Assembly: GCA_946615785.1 (NCBI GenBank)
Contig: CAMOIA010000017.1
Coordinates: 1 to 12,411, forward strand
Length of the DNA: 12,411 nt
Origin: an uncultured Clostridia bacterium
GTDB taxonomy: Bacteria > Bacillota > Clostridia > Christensenellales > Aristaeellaceae
Direction: 5' to 3'
A program made the translations under genes and the position numbers. The notes under the pieces were generated by a model. The model saw only the letters and a list, made by a program, of their open reading frames with translations. It searched no databases and had not been told where the DNA came from. Positions 5,866-12,411 of the stretch are shown piece by piece (position 1 is the first letter of the stretch; every line of letters begins with the position of its first letter).

Positions 5866-7028
5866 ACCCTTTCAAGGCGCGCGATCAGCACGCGGCTTTC
5901 GTGGCCCTCGAGCTTTGTATGGAAGTAATCCCTGTGCACTCCAAGGTCCCTGCCGTCGGCAGCGTCCGTCAGGTGCAGGCCGAAGCCGCTCTGATAAGGC
6001 AGTCCCGCGTCCGCGAAAATAAAGGGCACCTCGCCGGATACGTCCGCGAAATTGAAGTAGCCGACCGCAAATTCATTGTCCGAAAGGCGCTTAAAGAGCG
6101 TCAGCCCCGCGTCCGGGTATTCCTTCCAGCCGTTTTCGTCCGTGTGCACCACCCTTCCGCGGTACACGATCTGCGGCGGGCGGCATTCTTCGTCCTGGTC
6201 GATGCGGATCAGGCGCGGATTCTGAAGCAGCGCTTCGGCAAAGGGGCGCATGTTCCTGACGTCGCCGCCAAGCATCAGCGGCGCGCCCAGCATGCACCAG
6301 AGCGCGAACTGGGTGTAATACTCCCGGTCGTCGCACGCCTTGCCCAGCGACACGTTGCCCTTGCCGTACATACCCACGGTGAGCATATCGATATCGTTAA
6401 AGCCATAGGGTCCGCTCATGCAGAAATTCTCCAGCTGGGATTTGGCGATGCCGGAAAAGGACTGGAAATTGTCCGCGATATCGCCGGTGGAGCGGTACAT
6501 GTGCGCGCCGACGCTCTTCATCCACTTCCAGCTTTCGTCCGTGCCCCAGTTGCAGGCGGCAAACAGGATGTCGCGTCCGGTGGCCTTGAGGGCCATGGAC
6601 ATGGTGGCATAGCGGTTGGGGCCGTCCGCAGCCGCGGGGAAATTGCAGAAATCGTATTTCAGGTAATCCACGCCCCAGGCGGCGAAGTCAGCCGCGTCGG
6701 TAAATTCGTGATCGTAGGAGGCGGGATAGCCCCCGCAGGTCTGCACCCCCGCGCAGCTGTACATGCCGAATTTGAAGCCGAGGGCATGCACGTCGTCCGC
6801 CACGGCCTTCATGCCGCGCGGAAATTTCACGGGATCCGGCACGATATGCCCGTCCGCGCCGCGTTCGCGAAGGCTCCAGCAATCGTCGATCACCACGTAT
6901 TCATACCCCGCGTCCAGATATCCTTTTTCTTTCATGGCGCGGGCGGTGGAAACGATCAGTTCGTCTGAAATGCTGCTGCCGAAGGTATTCCAGCTGTTCC
7001 ACCCCATGGGCGGCCGGGAAACGTTCAT
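5862..7028 (-). CDS. GH27 alpha-galactosidase (cytoplasmic)
   Basis: This 388-residue glycoside hydrolase should remove terminal alpha-linked galactose from oligosaccharides of the melibiose or raffinose type. The family 27 (beta/alpha)8 barrel begins at once with PPMGWNSWN (about 6-14). VIDDCW is at 47-51, the strand with the nucleophile is YLKYDFC with Asp126, the acid/base is Asp183 in MYRSTGDI, and the substrate-contacting NDIDML is at about 211-216. The remaining C-terminal part fits the small beta-sandwich domain. The family also includes alpha-N-acetylgalactosaminidases and a few other specificities, so the exact sugar is not settled. No signal peptide is present, so it acts on imported sugars. 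Start 7028 has GGAGGG 8 bases upstream. The nearby ABC importer is not of the usual sugar type, so there is no sign that it supplies the substrate. Confidence 0.92.
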   Translation of the reverse strand: MNVSRPPMGWNSWNTFGSSISDELIVSTARAMKEKGYLDAGYEYVVIDDCWSLRERGADGHIVPDPVKFPRGMKAVADDVHALGFKFGMYSCAGVQTCGGYPASYDHEFTDAADFAAWGVDYLKYDFCNFPAAADGPNRYATMSMALKATGRDILFAACNWGTDESWKWMKSVGAHMYRSTGDIADNFQSFSGIAKSQLENFCMSGPYGFNDIDMLTVGMYGKGNVSLGKACDDREYYTQFALWCMLGAPLMLGGDVRNMRPFAEALLQNPRLIRIDQDEECRPPQIVYRGRVVHTDENGWKEYPDAGLTLFKRLSDNEFAVGYFNFADVSGEVPFIFADAGLPYQSGFGLHLTDAADGRDLGVHRDYFHTKLEGHESRVLIARLERV

Positions 7029-7108
7029 CGTAATGCCCTCCTTTTTATGGTTCCTGCCCGGCAGCCCTTTCCGGGGCGGCCGCGGCTTACCGCGCGCTCA
7101 AGGCGCTT

Positions 7109-8353
7109 TCATTCTTCGGTTACTTCAAAGCTCTCTTCGGGCACGTCGGCGGCGTACGCCTGGGCGCGCTCCATCCACTGCACGCAAAGGTGCACAAGGC
7201 TCCCCTCCAGGCTGTAGCCGCAGCCGTTGCAGATCACCACCAGGCACAGATCGGTCGAGGGCTGGAAATAAGCGTCCACGGTCTGGCCGGCGTAGCGTCC
7301 CTGGTGTCCGTACCAGGTGCCGCCCGGCAGTCCCTCCACCCGTTCAAGGCCGAGCCCGTAGGGAGAAAAGCAGTGAACGCTCGAATGCGTCACCTCGCTC
7401 TGGTCGCGCTCCATCATCATCACGGTGCCGGTGTGCAGCACGTCCTGCCCCTGCCACTGGCCCCAGTGGAGCAGCATCCGCAAAACGCGGCTCAGGCCTT
7501 CCGCGCTCATGTACACCCGGCCAACGCTGTTGCCGCAGTTGCCGGCGGGGTCCGCCTCGTCGTTGTATTCGGTAAAGAAGGTGTTGATTTCGTCCTGCGC
7601 GCGCAGGTAGGGGTTTCCGTTGGCAGCAAGCATGTCCGCCGTTCCCACATAGCTTGGCAGGAGATACGGGTGATACGCCGCGGCAAGCCCCAGCGGCGAA
7701 AACACGCGCTCGGTCATAAAGGTGTTCAGGCTCTTGCCCGTCACGCCCTCGATCACAGCGCCCAGCAGCGCGCCGTTTAAGTTGCTGTAGGCGTAGGCCG
7801 TGCCCGGGCGCACGTCGTGATCAAAAATCGGATCGCGCGAAAGCGAAATCAGGTCCCAGTCGTACACATACTGGTTCACGTTCCGCCGGATGGAGGATGT
7901 GTGCGTGAGCAGCTGCCGCAACGTGACGGCGTCGTTTGGAAAAGCGGGGTTTCGCACCGTGAACCCGGTATACAGGGAAACGTCCGCGTCCAGGTCCACA
8001 AGGCCGTCCTCCCACAGGCACAGGATGCCGAGCGCCGTCACGCACTTGGTCACCGAGGCGATGCGGTAGGCCGTATCGCAGGTGACCGCATCGCCGCCGT
8101 TTTTGCGCGTGCTTCCGTAGGCGGCGGAAAAAATCACGTCGTCGCCCTGTGTCAGAACCACGCACCCGTTCACCGCGCGCCGCGTGCGGAAGCGCTGCTC
8201 CGCCCAGTCCGCAAGGCTTTCGGTAAGGTCCCCGCCGGGGTCGTCCACGGGCAGAAGGCCGCTGTTTTCCGCGTCCTGCGCAAAGGCATTGCCTGAAAGC
8301 AGCAGGAAAAGCGCTGTCAGGAACGCGGCCGCCCTTTGCGATGCTTTCCTCAT
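7109..8353 (-). CDS. Secreted serine hydrolase, beta-lactamase / penicillin-binding fold
   Basis: This 414-residue protein belongs to the serine beta-lactamase-related family (class C beta-lactamase, D-alanyl-D-alanine carboxypeptidase, EstB-type esterase). A Sec signal peptide runs over about residues 1-25 with cleavage after AFA. The catalytic SxxK is SVTK at 100-103, the YxN motif is YSN at 189-191, and the HxG that replaces KTG is HQG at 350-352. The last feature is typical of the peptidases and esterases of the family more than of true beta-lactamases, so a role in trimming cell-wall peptides or D-alanine esters is more likely than drug resistance. Its ATG overlaps the stop of the DUF368 gene (8350-8353, ATGA), so translation is probably coupled; only a weak ribosome binding site is visible. 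A gap of 80 bases separates it from the alpha-galactosidase gene. Confidence 0.88.
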   Translation of the reverse strand: MRKASQRAAAFLTALFLLLSGNAFAQDAENSGLLPVDDPGGDLTESLADWAEQRFRTRRAVNGCVVLTQGDDVIFSAAYGSTRKNGGDAVTCDTAYRIASVTKCVTALGILCLWEDGLVDLDADVSLYTGFTVRNPAFPNDAVTLRQLLTHTSSIRRNVNQYVYDWDLISLSRDPIFDHDVRPGTAYAYSNLNGALLGAVIEGVTGKSLNTFMTERVFSPLGLAAAYHPYLLPSYVGTADMLAANGNPYLRAQDEINTFFTEYNDEADPAGNCGNSVGRVYMSAEGLSRVLRMLLHWGQWQGQDVLHTGTVMMMERDQSEVTHSSVHCFSPYGLGLERVEGLPGGTWYGHQGRYAGQTVDAYFQPSTDLCLVVICNGCGYSLEGSLVHLCVQWMERAQAYAADVPEESFEVTEE

Positions 8354-9261
8354 GAGATCTTCGCCTGGTTTTTCTTGTCAAGCTGGATCATGTACCAGCC
8401 AATGGCAAGGCCGACGGCCAGCATGACAAGGCTCAGAATGATCGTGAGCGCGTCCATTGTGGGCAGCACCTTGCCCTCCGCGGGGCGGAACGCCGTCCAG
8501 ACAATGGCCACGGGGCTTGCAGCCACAAGGCCCAAAATGGCGCAGTAGGTCAGGCCCTTCGCCTTTTTGAGCAGCATCTCAATCAGCTTGGAAACGCCGA
8601 AGATGCCCAGCACAATGCCCACCCCAACCGGCAGCAGAATGACGATGGAGCCTCCGAAATTGCTAAACAGGCTCTTCAGCGCGCCGGTTATAATGCCGTA
8701 ATAGCCAAGCAGCATCATCATCATGCTGCCGGATACGCCGGGAATGATCATGGTGGCCGAGGCAATCATGCCCAGTACCACAAGTTTGAGGATTTCAGTG
8801 AAGGAAAGCGTAAATACGGCTGTGTTGTTTCCGGCCGTGGCCTGCTGCAGAATGATCAGCCCGAAGAAGATCAGAAAGAGGATCACGCCGGGAACGCCTA
8901 TTTTTTCGCCCTTCATTTCCTTCAGGACCATCGGCAGGCTGCCAAGGATCAGCCCGACGAACAGGCAGGCTGTCGGCAGGGGCTGCCTGTTCAATCCCCA
9001 GGTGATGGGGAACGCAAGAACCACAATGCCCACCAGCATGCCGATCAAATAAGGCAGCAGGGTCAGGATGCTTTTTTTAAATTCCTTGAACACATGGGTG
9101 ATGCTGTAAATCAGCTTGTCATAAATGCCCATCGCCACCATCATGGTGCCGCCGGACACGCCGGGGATGATGTTGGCCACGCCGATGACAACGCCCCTGA
9201 TCAGGTCCAGAAACCGTTCCTTAATATACTTCAGAATATACATCAGCAGCCGGTTTTTCAT
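8350..9261 (-). CDS. popT: DUF368 / PopT-family undecaprenyl-phosphate translocase
   Basis: This 303-residue polytopic membrane protein has about eight to ten hydrophobic helices and the duplicated family motif: PGVSGGT at about 33-39 and PGVSGS at about 174-179, each in a re-entrant-like glycine-rich segment. Members of DUF368 (PopT) return undecaprenyl phosphate from the outer to the inner leaflet so that the lipid carrier can be reused for peptidoglycan, teichoic acid and capsule synthesis. The start at 9261 is preferred over an in-frame ATG at 9315 because GGAAG lies 10 bases upstream and the upstream ATG overlaps the -10 region of the promoter. It is first in a likely four-gene operon and overlaps the next gene by four bases. 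The symbol is by family; orthology is not tested. Confidence 0.9.
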   Translation of the reverse strand: MKNRLLMYILKYIKERFLDLIRGVVIGVANIIPGVSGGTMMVAMGIYDKLIYSITHVFKEFKKSILTLLPYLIGMLVGIVVLAFPITWGLNRQPLPTACLFVGLILGSLPMVLKEMKGEKIGVPGVILFLIFFGLIILQQATAGNNTAVFTLSFTEILKLVVLGMIASATMIIPGVSGSMMMMLLGYYGIITGALKSLFSNFGGSIVILLPVGVGIVLGIFGVSKLIEMLLKKAKGLTYCAILGLVAASPVAIVWTAFRPAEGKVLPTMDALTIILSLVMLAVGLAIGWYMIQLDKKNQAKIS

Positions 9262-9306
9262 AAAAAAGATACTTCCTTTCCGTTTCGTTTCAAAGAAAAC
9301 GCCCCC

Positions 9307-9335
9307 ATTATACATGAAGGCGAAAAAAAACTCAA
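9307..9335 (-). promoter_or_regulatory. Promoter of the DUF368 operon
   Basis: On the minus strand TTGAGT (9335-9330) and TATAAT (9312-9307) are 17 bases apart. The spacer begins with a run of T. Transcription would start near 9300, about 40 bases before the chosen DUF368 start. No other promoter or terminator was found down to 5665, so all four genes are probably transcribed from here. Confidence 0.75.
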
Positions 9336-9589
9336 CAGGATGTCTGCGGGAGGCGGAAAAGTCCGTCGGCTGCCCCGCCGGAAAGTCGCGCGTGATCCAG
9401 GAAACCCTCTTTCATAACAGCACGGGCAACCGGTCATCAATCCGGCATAGTCCAACAAAATCCGCTGAAACAAAACCGGCTTTATGGTCACAGCCCCCTT
9501 TTGCAAATACAATCGGATTGATAAAAATAAATGAAATGATAAAATACCCCCGTTCCGTCTTCTCCGCCGGAAGGCGTGCCGGGAAGGGC
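9336..9589. other. Intergenic stretch between divergent units, nothing recognised
   Basis: This lies between the DUF368 promoter and the plus-strand promoter at 9590. It has an AT-rich patch (about 9505-9545). A 27-codon minus-strand frame (9332-9415) has no ribosome binding site. No RNA gene, repeat or mobile element was seen. Confidence 0.5.
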
Positions 9590-9617
9590 TTGACAAAGAG
9601 CCGAAATCATTCATAAT
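9590..9617 (+). promoter_or_regulatory. Promoter upstream of the structured leader
   Basis: TTGACA (9590-9595) and CATAAT (9612-9617) are 16 bases apart. Transcription would start near 9624, directly before a hairpin. Confidence 0.65.
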
Positions 9618-9623
9618 AAAGCA

Positions 9624-9735
9624 TTGAAGCGCCGTGTTCTTAAAAGCACGCTTCAGGCGCAAAAGGCACAGCGCCCATGAACGCGCACAGGCGTCCAAAG
9701 CCCGTTTTTGCCGGCCTGTTTCTGTATTTTTATGC
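9624..9735 (+). ncRNA. Hairpin-rich leader or small RNA
   Basis: Directly after the promoter, TGAAGCG (9625-9631) pairs with CGCTTCA (9649-9655). GGCGC (9656-9660) pairs with GCGCC (9671-9675), and ACAGGC (9687-9692) pairs with GCCTGT (9714-9719) with an inner CAAA/TTTG stem, followed by a T-rich tail to about 9731. The GCGCC at 9629-9633 could instead pair with 9656-9660, so two exclusive folds are possible, as in attenuators. It could be a free RNA of about 110 nt, an attenuator for the genes after it, or the leftover 5' region of a deleted gene. Confidence 0.35.
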
Positions 9736-9781
9736 ATAATATTCATGCCTGGCACAAGCGCCGTCACCCCGCAAAAGCCTC

Positions 9782-10573
9782 ACGGATATTCCCTGTGCCC
9801 TGCCGCAGATCCACAGGGAACGGGAACTGGCAAGGCTGGCGTTTGTTTCCGGCGTTCCCACGGCCATCCCCTACGACGTGGTGAAGATCCAGGGCGGCGG
9901 CTACGGTTCGGTTTTCGAGCTGCTCGACGCCAAAAGCTTTGCCGCTCTTCTTCGGCGCGGGGAAAAAACGCCGGAAGAAATTGCCGGAATGAGCGTCCGT
10001 CTGCTTCAGCTGATCCACTCCCGGGAAGTGCAGTCGGACATCCTTCCGGATATGAAGGCCGTCGCGCTTGATTGGGCAGCGTTCCTGCAAAGCCATCTGC
10101 CGAAGGAAACCGCCGAAAAGCTCTGTGCCCTGATCAGTGCCGTTCCTGCCGCGAACAACCTTTTGCACGGGGATTATCACATCAAAAACATCATGCTGCA
10201 GGACGGCGAAAGCCTGCTGATCGACATGGATACCCTGTGCCACGGGCACCCCATCTTCGAACTGGGCAGCATGTACAACGCCTATGCGGGGTTCGGCCTG
10301 GTCCGTCCCGAACGGGTCGAGGAATTCATGGGCCTGCCGTATGATACCTGCCGACAGCTCTGGCGCAGGAGTCTTGCGCTGTACCTTGGCAGCCAAGACG
10401 AGAAGATCATCAATGAAACGGAGGAAAAAGCCAGGATCATCGGCCTCACCAGGCTGATGCGGCGGGAGATTCTGAGGGACGGAATGAACCGCGAGGAAGG
10501 CCGCCAAATGATCGAAGCCTGCCGCGCCGCGCTTGAAGAAATGGTTTCCCATACCGACACCCTGGTCTTTTGA
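9782..10573 (+). pseudogene. Aminoglycoside-phosphotransferase-like kinase, N-lobe missing
   Basis: The open frame begins after TAA at 9737-9739 and runs to TGA 10571-10573. Recognisable family sequence begins near 9809 (HRERELARLAF) and continues through GVPTAIPYDVVKI. The catalytic loop HGDYHIKN is at 10166-10189 and the metal-binding IDMD at 10220-10231. It resembles the small-molecule kinases related to aminoglycoside and choline kinases. Full-length relatives start with about 35-50 residues holding the glycine-rich ATP-binding loop and the VLKL lysine strand. None of the three plus-strand frames upstream supplies these, and no ATG with a ribosome binding site exists. The first possible start is GTG at 9878, inside the domain. 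So the 5' end appears deleted and replaced by the leader sequence. The rest of the frame is intact, so the loss may be recent. Confidence 0.7.
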
Positions 10574-10578
10574 ACAGC

Positions 10579-11457
10579 ATGAAAATCACACGCATTGATC
10601 TGCACATGCATTCCACGGTTTCCGACGGTACGGACACGCCGGAAGAAATCCTTAAGAAGGTAAAACAGGCGGGCATCGGCCTGTTCGCCCTGACGGATCA
10701 CGACGCCATCAAGGGCGCAGGGATGATCCGCGAAATCCTGCGGGAGGACGATCCGTATTTTCTGTCCGGGGCGGAGTTTTCCTGCAAGGACGAGGAAGGG
10801 AAATACCACATCCTCGGCTACGGCTATGATCCGTCGGGAGATTCGATCCGGCAGGTGGTGGAAACAGGGCATGCGATGCGCATGCGGAAAGTCAGGGCCC
10901 GGCTGGACCTTCTGCAGACGAGCTTTGGCTTTGTCTTTCCGGAGGAGGAAATTCTGGCGATTCTGGCCATGGACAACCCGGGAAAGCCGCACATCGGGAA
11001 CATGATGGTGAAATGCGGATACGCACAGAGCAAGGAGCAGGCCATCAACGAATTTATCAACCAGATCCACATCCACAACGTGTATCTGCGGCCGGAGACG
11101 GCCATTCGAGGCATCCTCCTTTCCGGCGGCATCCCGGTGCTGGCGCACCCCCCATTCGGCAGCGGGGACGAATTGATCACGGGAGGGGATCTGGAAAAAC
11201 GGGTGAAGCGCCTGATGGACTATGGGCTGAGGGGCATGGAAGGTTTCTATTCCGGCTATACGCCCAAGCTTCGCGCCCAGACGCTCTCGATTGCGGAAAA
11301 ATACGGGTTGCTCGTCACCGCCGGAAGCGATTATCACGGCAAAAACAAGCTGGTGACGCTTGGGGATACCAAGCTGGACCTGAACGGAAAGATTCCGGAC
11401 GGCCTTCGGCGCTTCCTTGAAGAAACCGGCTTTTTGGATCAAATGGCTTTTGCTTGA
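10579..11457 (+). CDS. PHP-domain phosphoesterase (TrpH/YciV-type)
   Basis: This 292-residue metal-dependent phosphoesterase carries the full set of PHP motifs: DLHMHS with SDG (His9, His11, Asp16), ALTDHD (Asp40, His41), GAEFS (Glu66), KPHIG (His138), LAHP (His190) and GSDYHG (Asp251, His253). The insert between the third and fourth motifs (about 80-135) is typical of the COG0613 group. Characterised relatives hydrolyse 3',5'-nucleotide bisphosphates or trim short RNA 5' ends (RNase AM). A cytoplasmic role in nucleotide or RNA recycling is inferred. The ATG at 10579 lies 5 bases after the kinase stop; a TTG start at 10570 overlapping that stop is possible. No strong ribosome binding site is seen, so translation may depend on the upstream frame. 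No terminator separates it from the next gene. Confidence 0.85.
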   Translation: MKITRIDLHMHSTVSDGTDTPEEILKKVKQAGIGLFALTDHDAIKGAGMIREILREDDPYFLSGAEFSCKDEEGKYHILGYGYDPSGDSIRQVVETGHAMRMRKVRARLDLLQTSFGFVFPEEEILAILAMDNPGKPHIGNMMVKCGYAQSKEQAINEFINQIHIHNVYLRPETAIRGILLSGGIPVLAHPPFGSGDELITGGDLEKRVKRLMDYGLRGMEGFYSGYTPKLRAQTLSIAEKYGLLVTAGSDYHGKNKLVTLGDTKLDLNGKIPDGLRRFLEETGFLDQMAFA

Positions 11458-11482
11458 CATTGGCCTGCGGGCTTGTTATGAT
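11454..11482 (+). promoter_or_regulatory. Promoter of the alpha-oxoamine synthase gene
   Basis: TTGACA (11454-11459) and TATGAT (11477-11482) are 17 bases apart, with a TGT extension before the -10 box. The -35 hexamer includes the stop codon of the PHP gene. Transcription would start near 11489, about 37 bases before the next ATG. Confidence 0.8.
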
Positions 11483-11525
11483 AACAAAAGCGTGTTTTTG
11501 TATAAATACGCTTCAGGAGGAGAGT

Positions 11526-12411
11526 ATGAACGAGATCAAGCCCATCACCCGGTTCGAGGACGCGCCGGAATACATCGATTACATTCATCGGCGCGCGGAA
11601 ATGGTCGAAGCCACAGGGAACCGTGACCCGTATTTCATCCGCCACGACAGCGCGCTTTCGGACACCTCCCTTGTGGACGGGGTGCGCAAGCTGAATTTCG
11701 CGAGCTACAATTACGTGGGCATGTCCGGGCGCAAAGAAGTGTCCGAGGCCGCGAAAGCCGCCATCGACACCTACGGCACCAGCGCGAGCGGCAGCCGCCT
11801 GCTGGCCGGTGAAAAGACCCTGTACCGCCAGCTCGAGCGCGCCATCGCCGACTGGAAGCATTCGGACGACGCCCTGGTGCTGGTGAGCGGACACGCCACC
11901 AACGTGACCTTCGTGGGCAATTTCTGCGGCGAGGGCGATCTGATCCTGTACGATTCCCTGTCGCACAACTCCGTCTGGCAGGGCTGCCAGCTGAGCCGCG
12001 CCGTGTGCAGGCCCTTCCCGCACAACGACGCCGCCGCGCTGGACCACATCCTTTCCACCCGCCGGCACAAATTCGGCAAGGTGCTCATCATCGCCGAGGG
12101 CGCGTATTCCATGGACGGCGACGTGGGCGACATCCCGGCCCTTGCCGCCGTGAAAAAGAAATACGGCTGCTTCCTGATGGTGGACGAGGCGCATTCCACC
12201 TGCGTGCTGGGCGAGCACGGCGAAGGCGTGGACGAATACTTCCATCTGGAAAAGGGCGACGTGGACATCCACATGGGCACGCTTTCCAAGGGCCTTGGCG
12301 CCTGCGGCGGATACCTGGCCGCGAGCCAGGCGATCATCGATTACATGCGCTACATGCTGCCCGGCTTCGCCTTCTCGGTGGGCATTTCCCCGCCCCTGGC
12401 TGCCGCGGTGC
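11526..12411 (+). CDS. Alpha-oxoamine synthase, PLP-dependent (3' end outside window)
   Basis: Only the first 295 residues are in the window. The family joins an amino acid to an acyl-CoA or acyl-ACP with loss of CO2 (8-amino-7-oxononanoate synthase, 2-amino-3-oxobutyrate CoA ligase, serine palmitoyltransferase, 5-aminolevulinate synthase). Visible features are FASYNYVG (about 58-65), YGTSASGSRLLAG (83-95), the PLP-stacking His147 in SLSHNS, EGAYSMDGD (191-199), DEAHS with Asp220 and His223, and the PLP lysine Lys255 in TLSKGLG. About 55 residues precede the core, longer than the usual biotin or threonine-pathway members and more like serine palmitoyltransferase or carrier-protein-linked enzymes. 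GFAFSVGISPP near the end of the visible part also leans that way. AGGAGG at 11515-11520 sets the start. The substrates are undetermined. Confidence 0.88.
   Translation, partial: MNEIKPITRFEDAPEYIDYIHRRAEMVEATGNRDPYFIRHDSALSDTSLVDGVRKLNFASYNYVGMSGRKEVSEAAKAAIDTYGTSASGSRLLAGEKTLYRQLERAIADWKHSDDALVLVSGHATNVTFVGNFCGEGDLILYDSLSHNSVWQGCQLSRAVCRPFPHNDAAALDHILSTRRHKFGKVLIIAEGAYSMDGDVGDIPALAAVKKKYGCFLMVDEAHSTCVLGEHGEGVDEYFHLEKGDVDIHMGTLSKGLGACGGYLAASQAIIDYMRYMLPGFAFSVGISPPLAAAV

Noticed and set aside
5901..6968. Plus-strand frame of 355 codons
   Set aside because: It is antisense to the GH27 gene, which has intact catalytic motifs, and has no start signals.
5862..7028. ABC importer as the uptake system for alpha-galactosides
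   Set aside because: The importer has one fused permease and a binding protein of the ferric/phosphonate/thiamine type, not the CUT1 sugar layout, and the two units have separate promoters and a terminator between them.
7109..8353. True class C beta-lactamase
   Set aside because: The third motif is HQG and not KTG, and the gene sits with a lipid-carrier translocase with no regulator of the AmpR type. A peptidase or esterase role fits better.
9332..9415. Minus-strand 27-codon frame before the DUF368 promoter
   Set aside because: There is no ribosome binding site or promoter, and its stop lies in the -35 box of the next gene's promoter. It is not supported as a gene.

Overview
The window looks like a chromosomal segment from a moderately GC-rich member of the Bacillota, probably a gut-type Clostridia. 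This is inferred from strong GGAGG-type ribosome binding sites, SigA-like promoters with 16-17 bp spacers, the gene families present, and short Sec signal peptides. No rRNA, tRNA, CRISPR array, integrase, transposase or insertion sequence was found. The species cannot be named from this sequence alone.

Layout, left to right. (1) 1-1283 has few genes. It holds a frameshifted small membrane-protein gene with its own terminator, a possible structured RNA bounded by an extended -10 promoter and a strong bidirectional terminator, and a minus-strand promoter with an AT-rich upstream tract and a perfect ribosome binding site that serves only a 19-codon ORF. (2) 1232-5586, minus strand, is a complete ABC importer operon: promoter, secreted substrate-binding protein, two tandem intercistronic hairpins, ATPase with a C-terminal TOBE-like region, one fused double-domain permease, terminator. 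Its type is the Fe(III)/polyamine/phosphonate/thiamine group; the substrate cannot be read from the sequence. (3) 5629-9335, minus strand, is a likely four-gene operon: DUF368/PopT undecaprenyl-phosphate translocase, secreted beta-lactamase-fold serine hydrolase, GH27 alpha-galactosidase, small four-cysteine protein. Genes 1-2 and 3-4 are joined by ATGA overlaps. (4) 9590-11457, plus strand, has a promoter, a hairpin-rich leader, an aminoglycoside-phosphotransferase-like gene that lacks its N-lobe, and a PHP-domain phosphoesterase. (5) 11454-12411, plus strand, begins a new unit: an extended -10 promoter whose -35 box overlaps the end of the PHP gene, then an alpha-oxoamine synthase that runs off the window.

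The importer operon is self-contained. In the second operon the lipid-carrier translocase and the exported hydrolase suggest an envelope role, while the cytoplasmic alpha-galactosidase with its small partner looks like a catabolic pair. The least explained parts are the two candidate structured RNAs, the isolated strong promoter with the 19-codon ORF, the four-cysteine protein, and whatever pathway the alpha-oxoamine synthase opens beyond the right edge.
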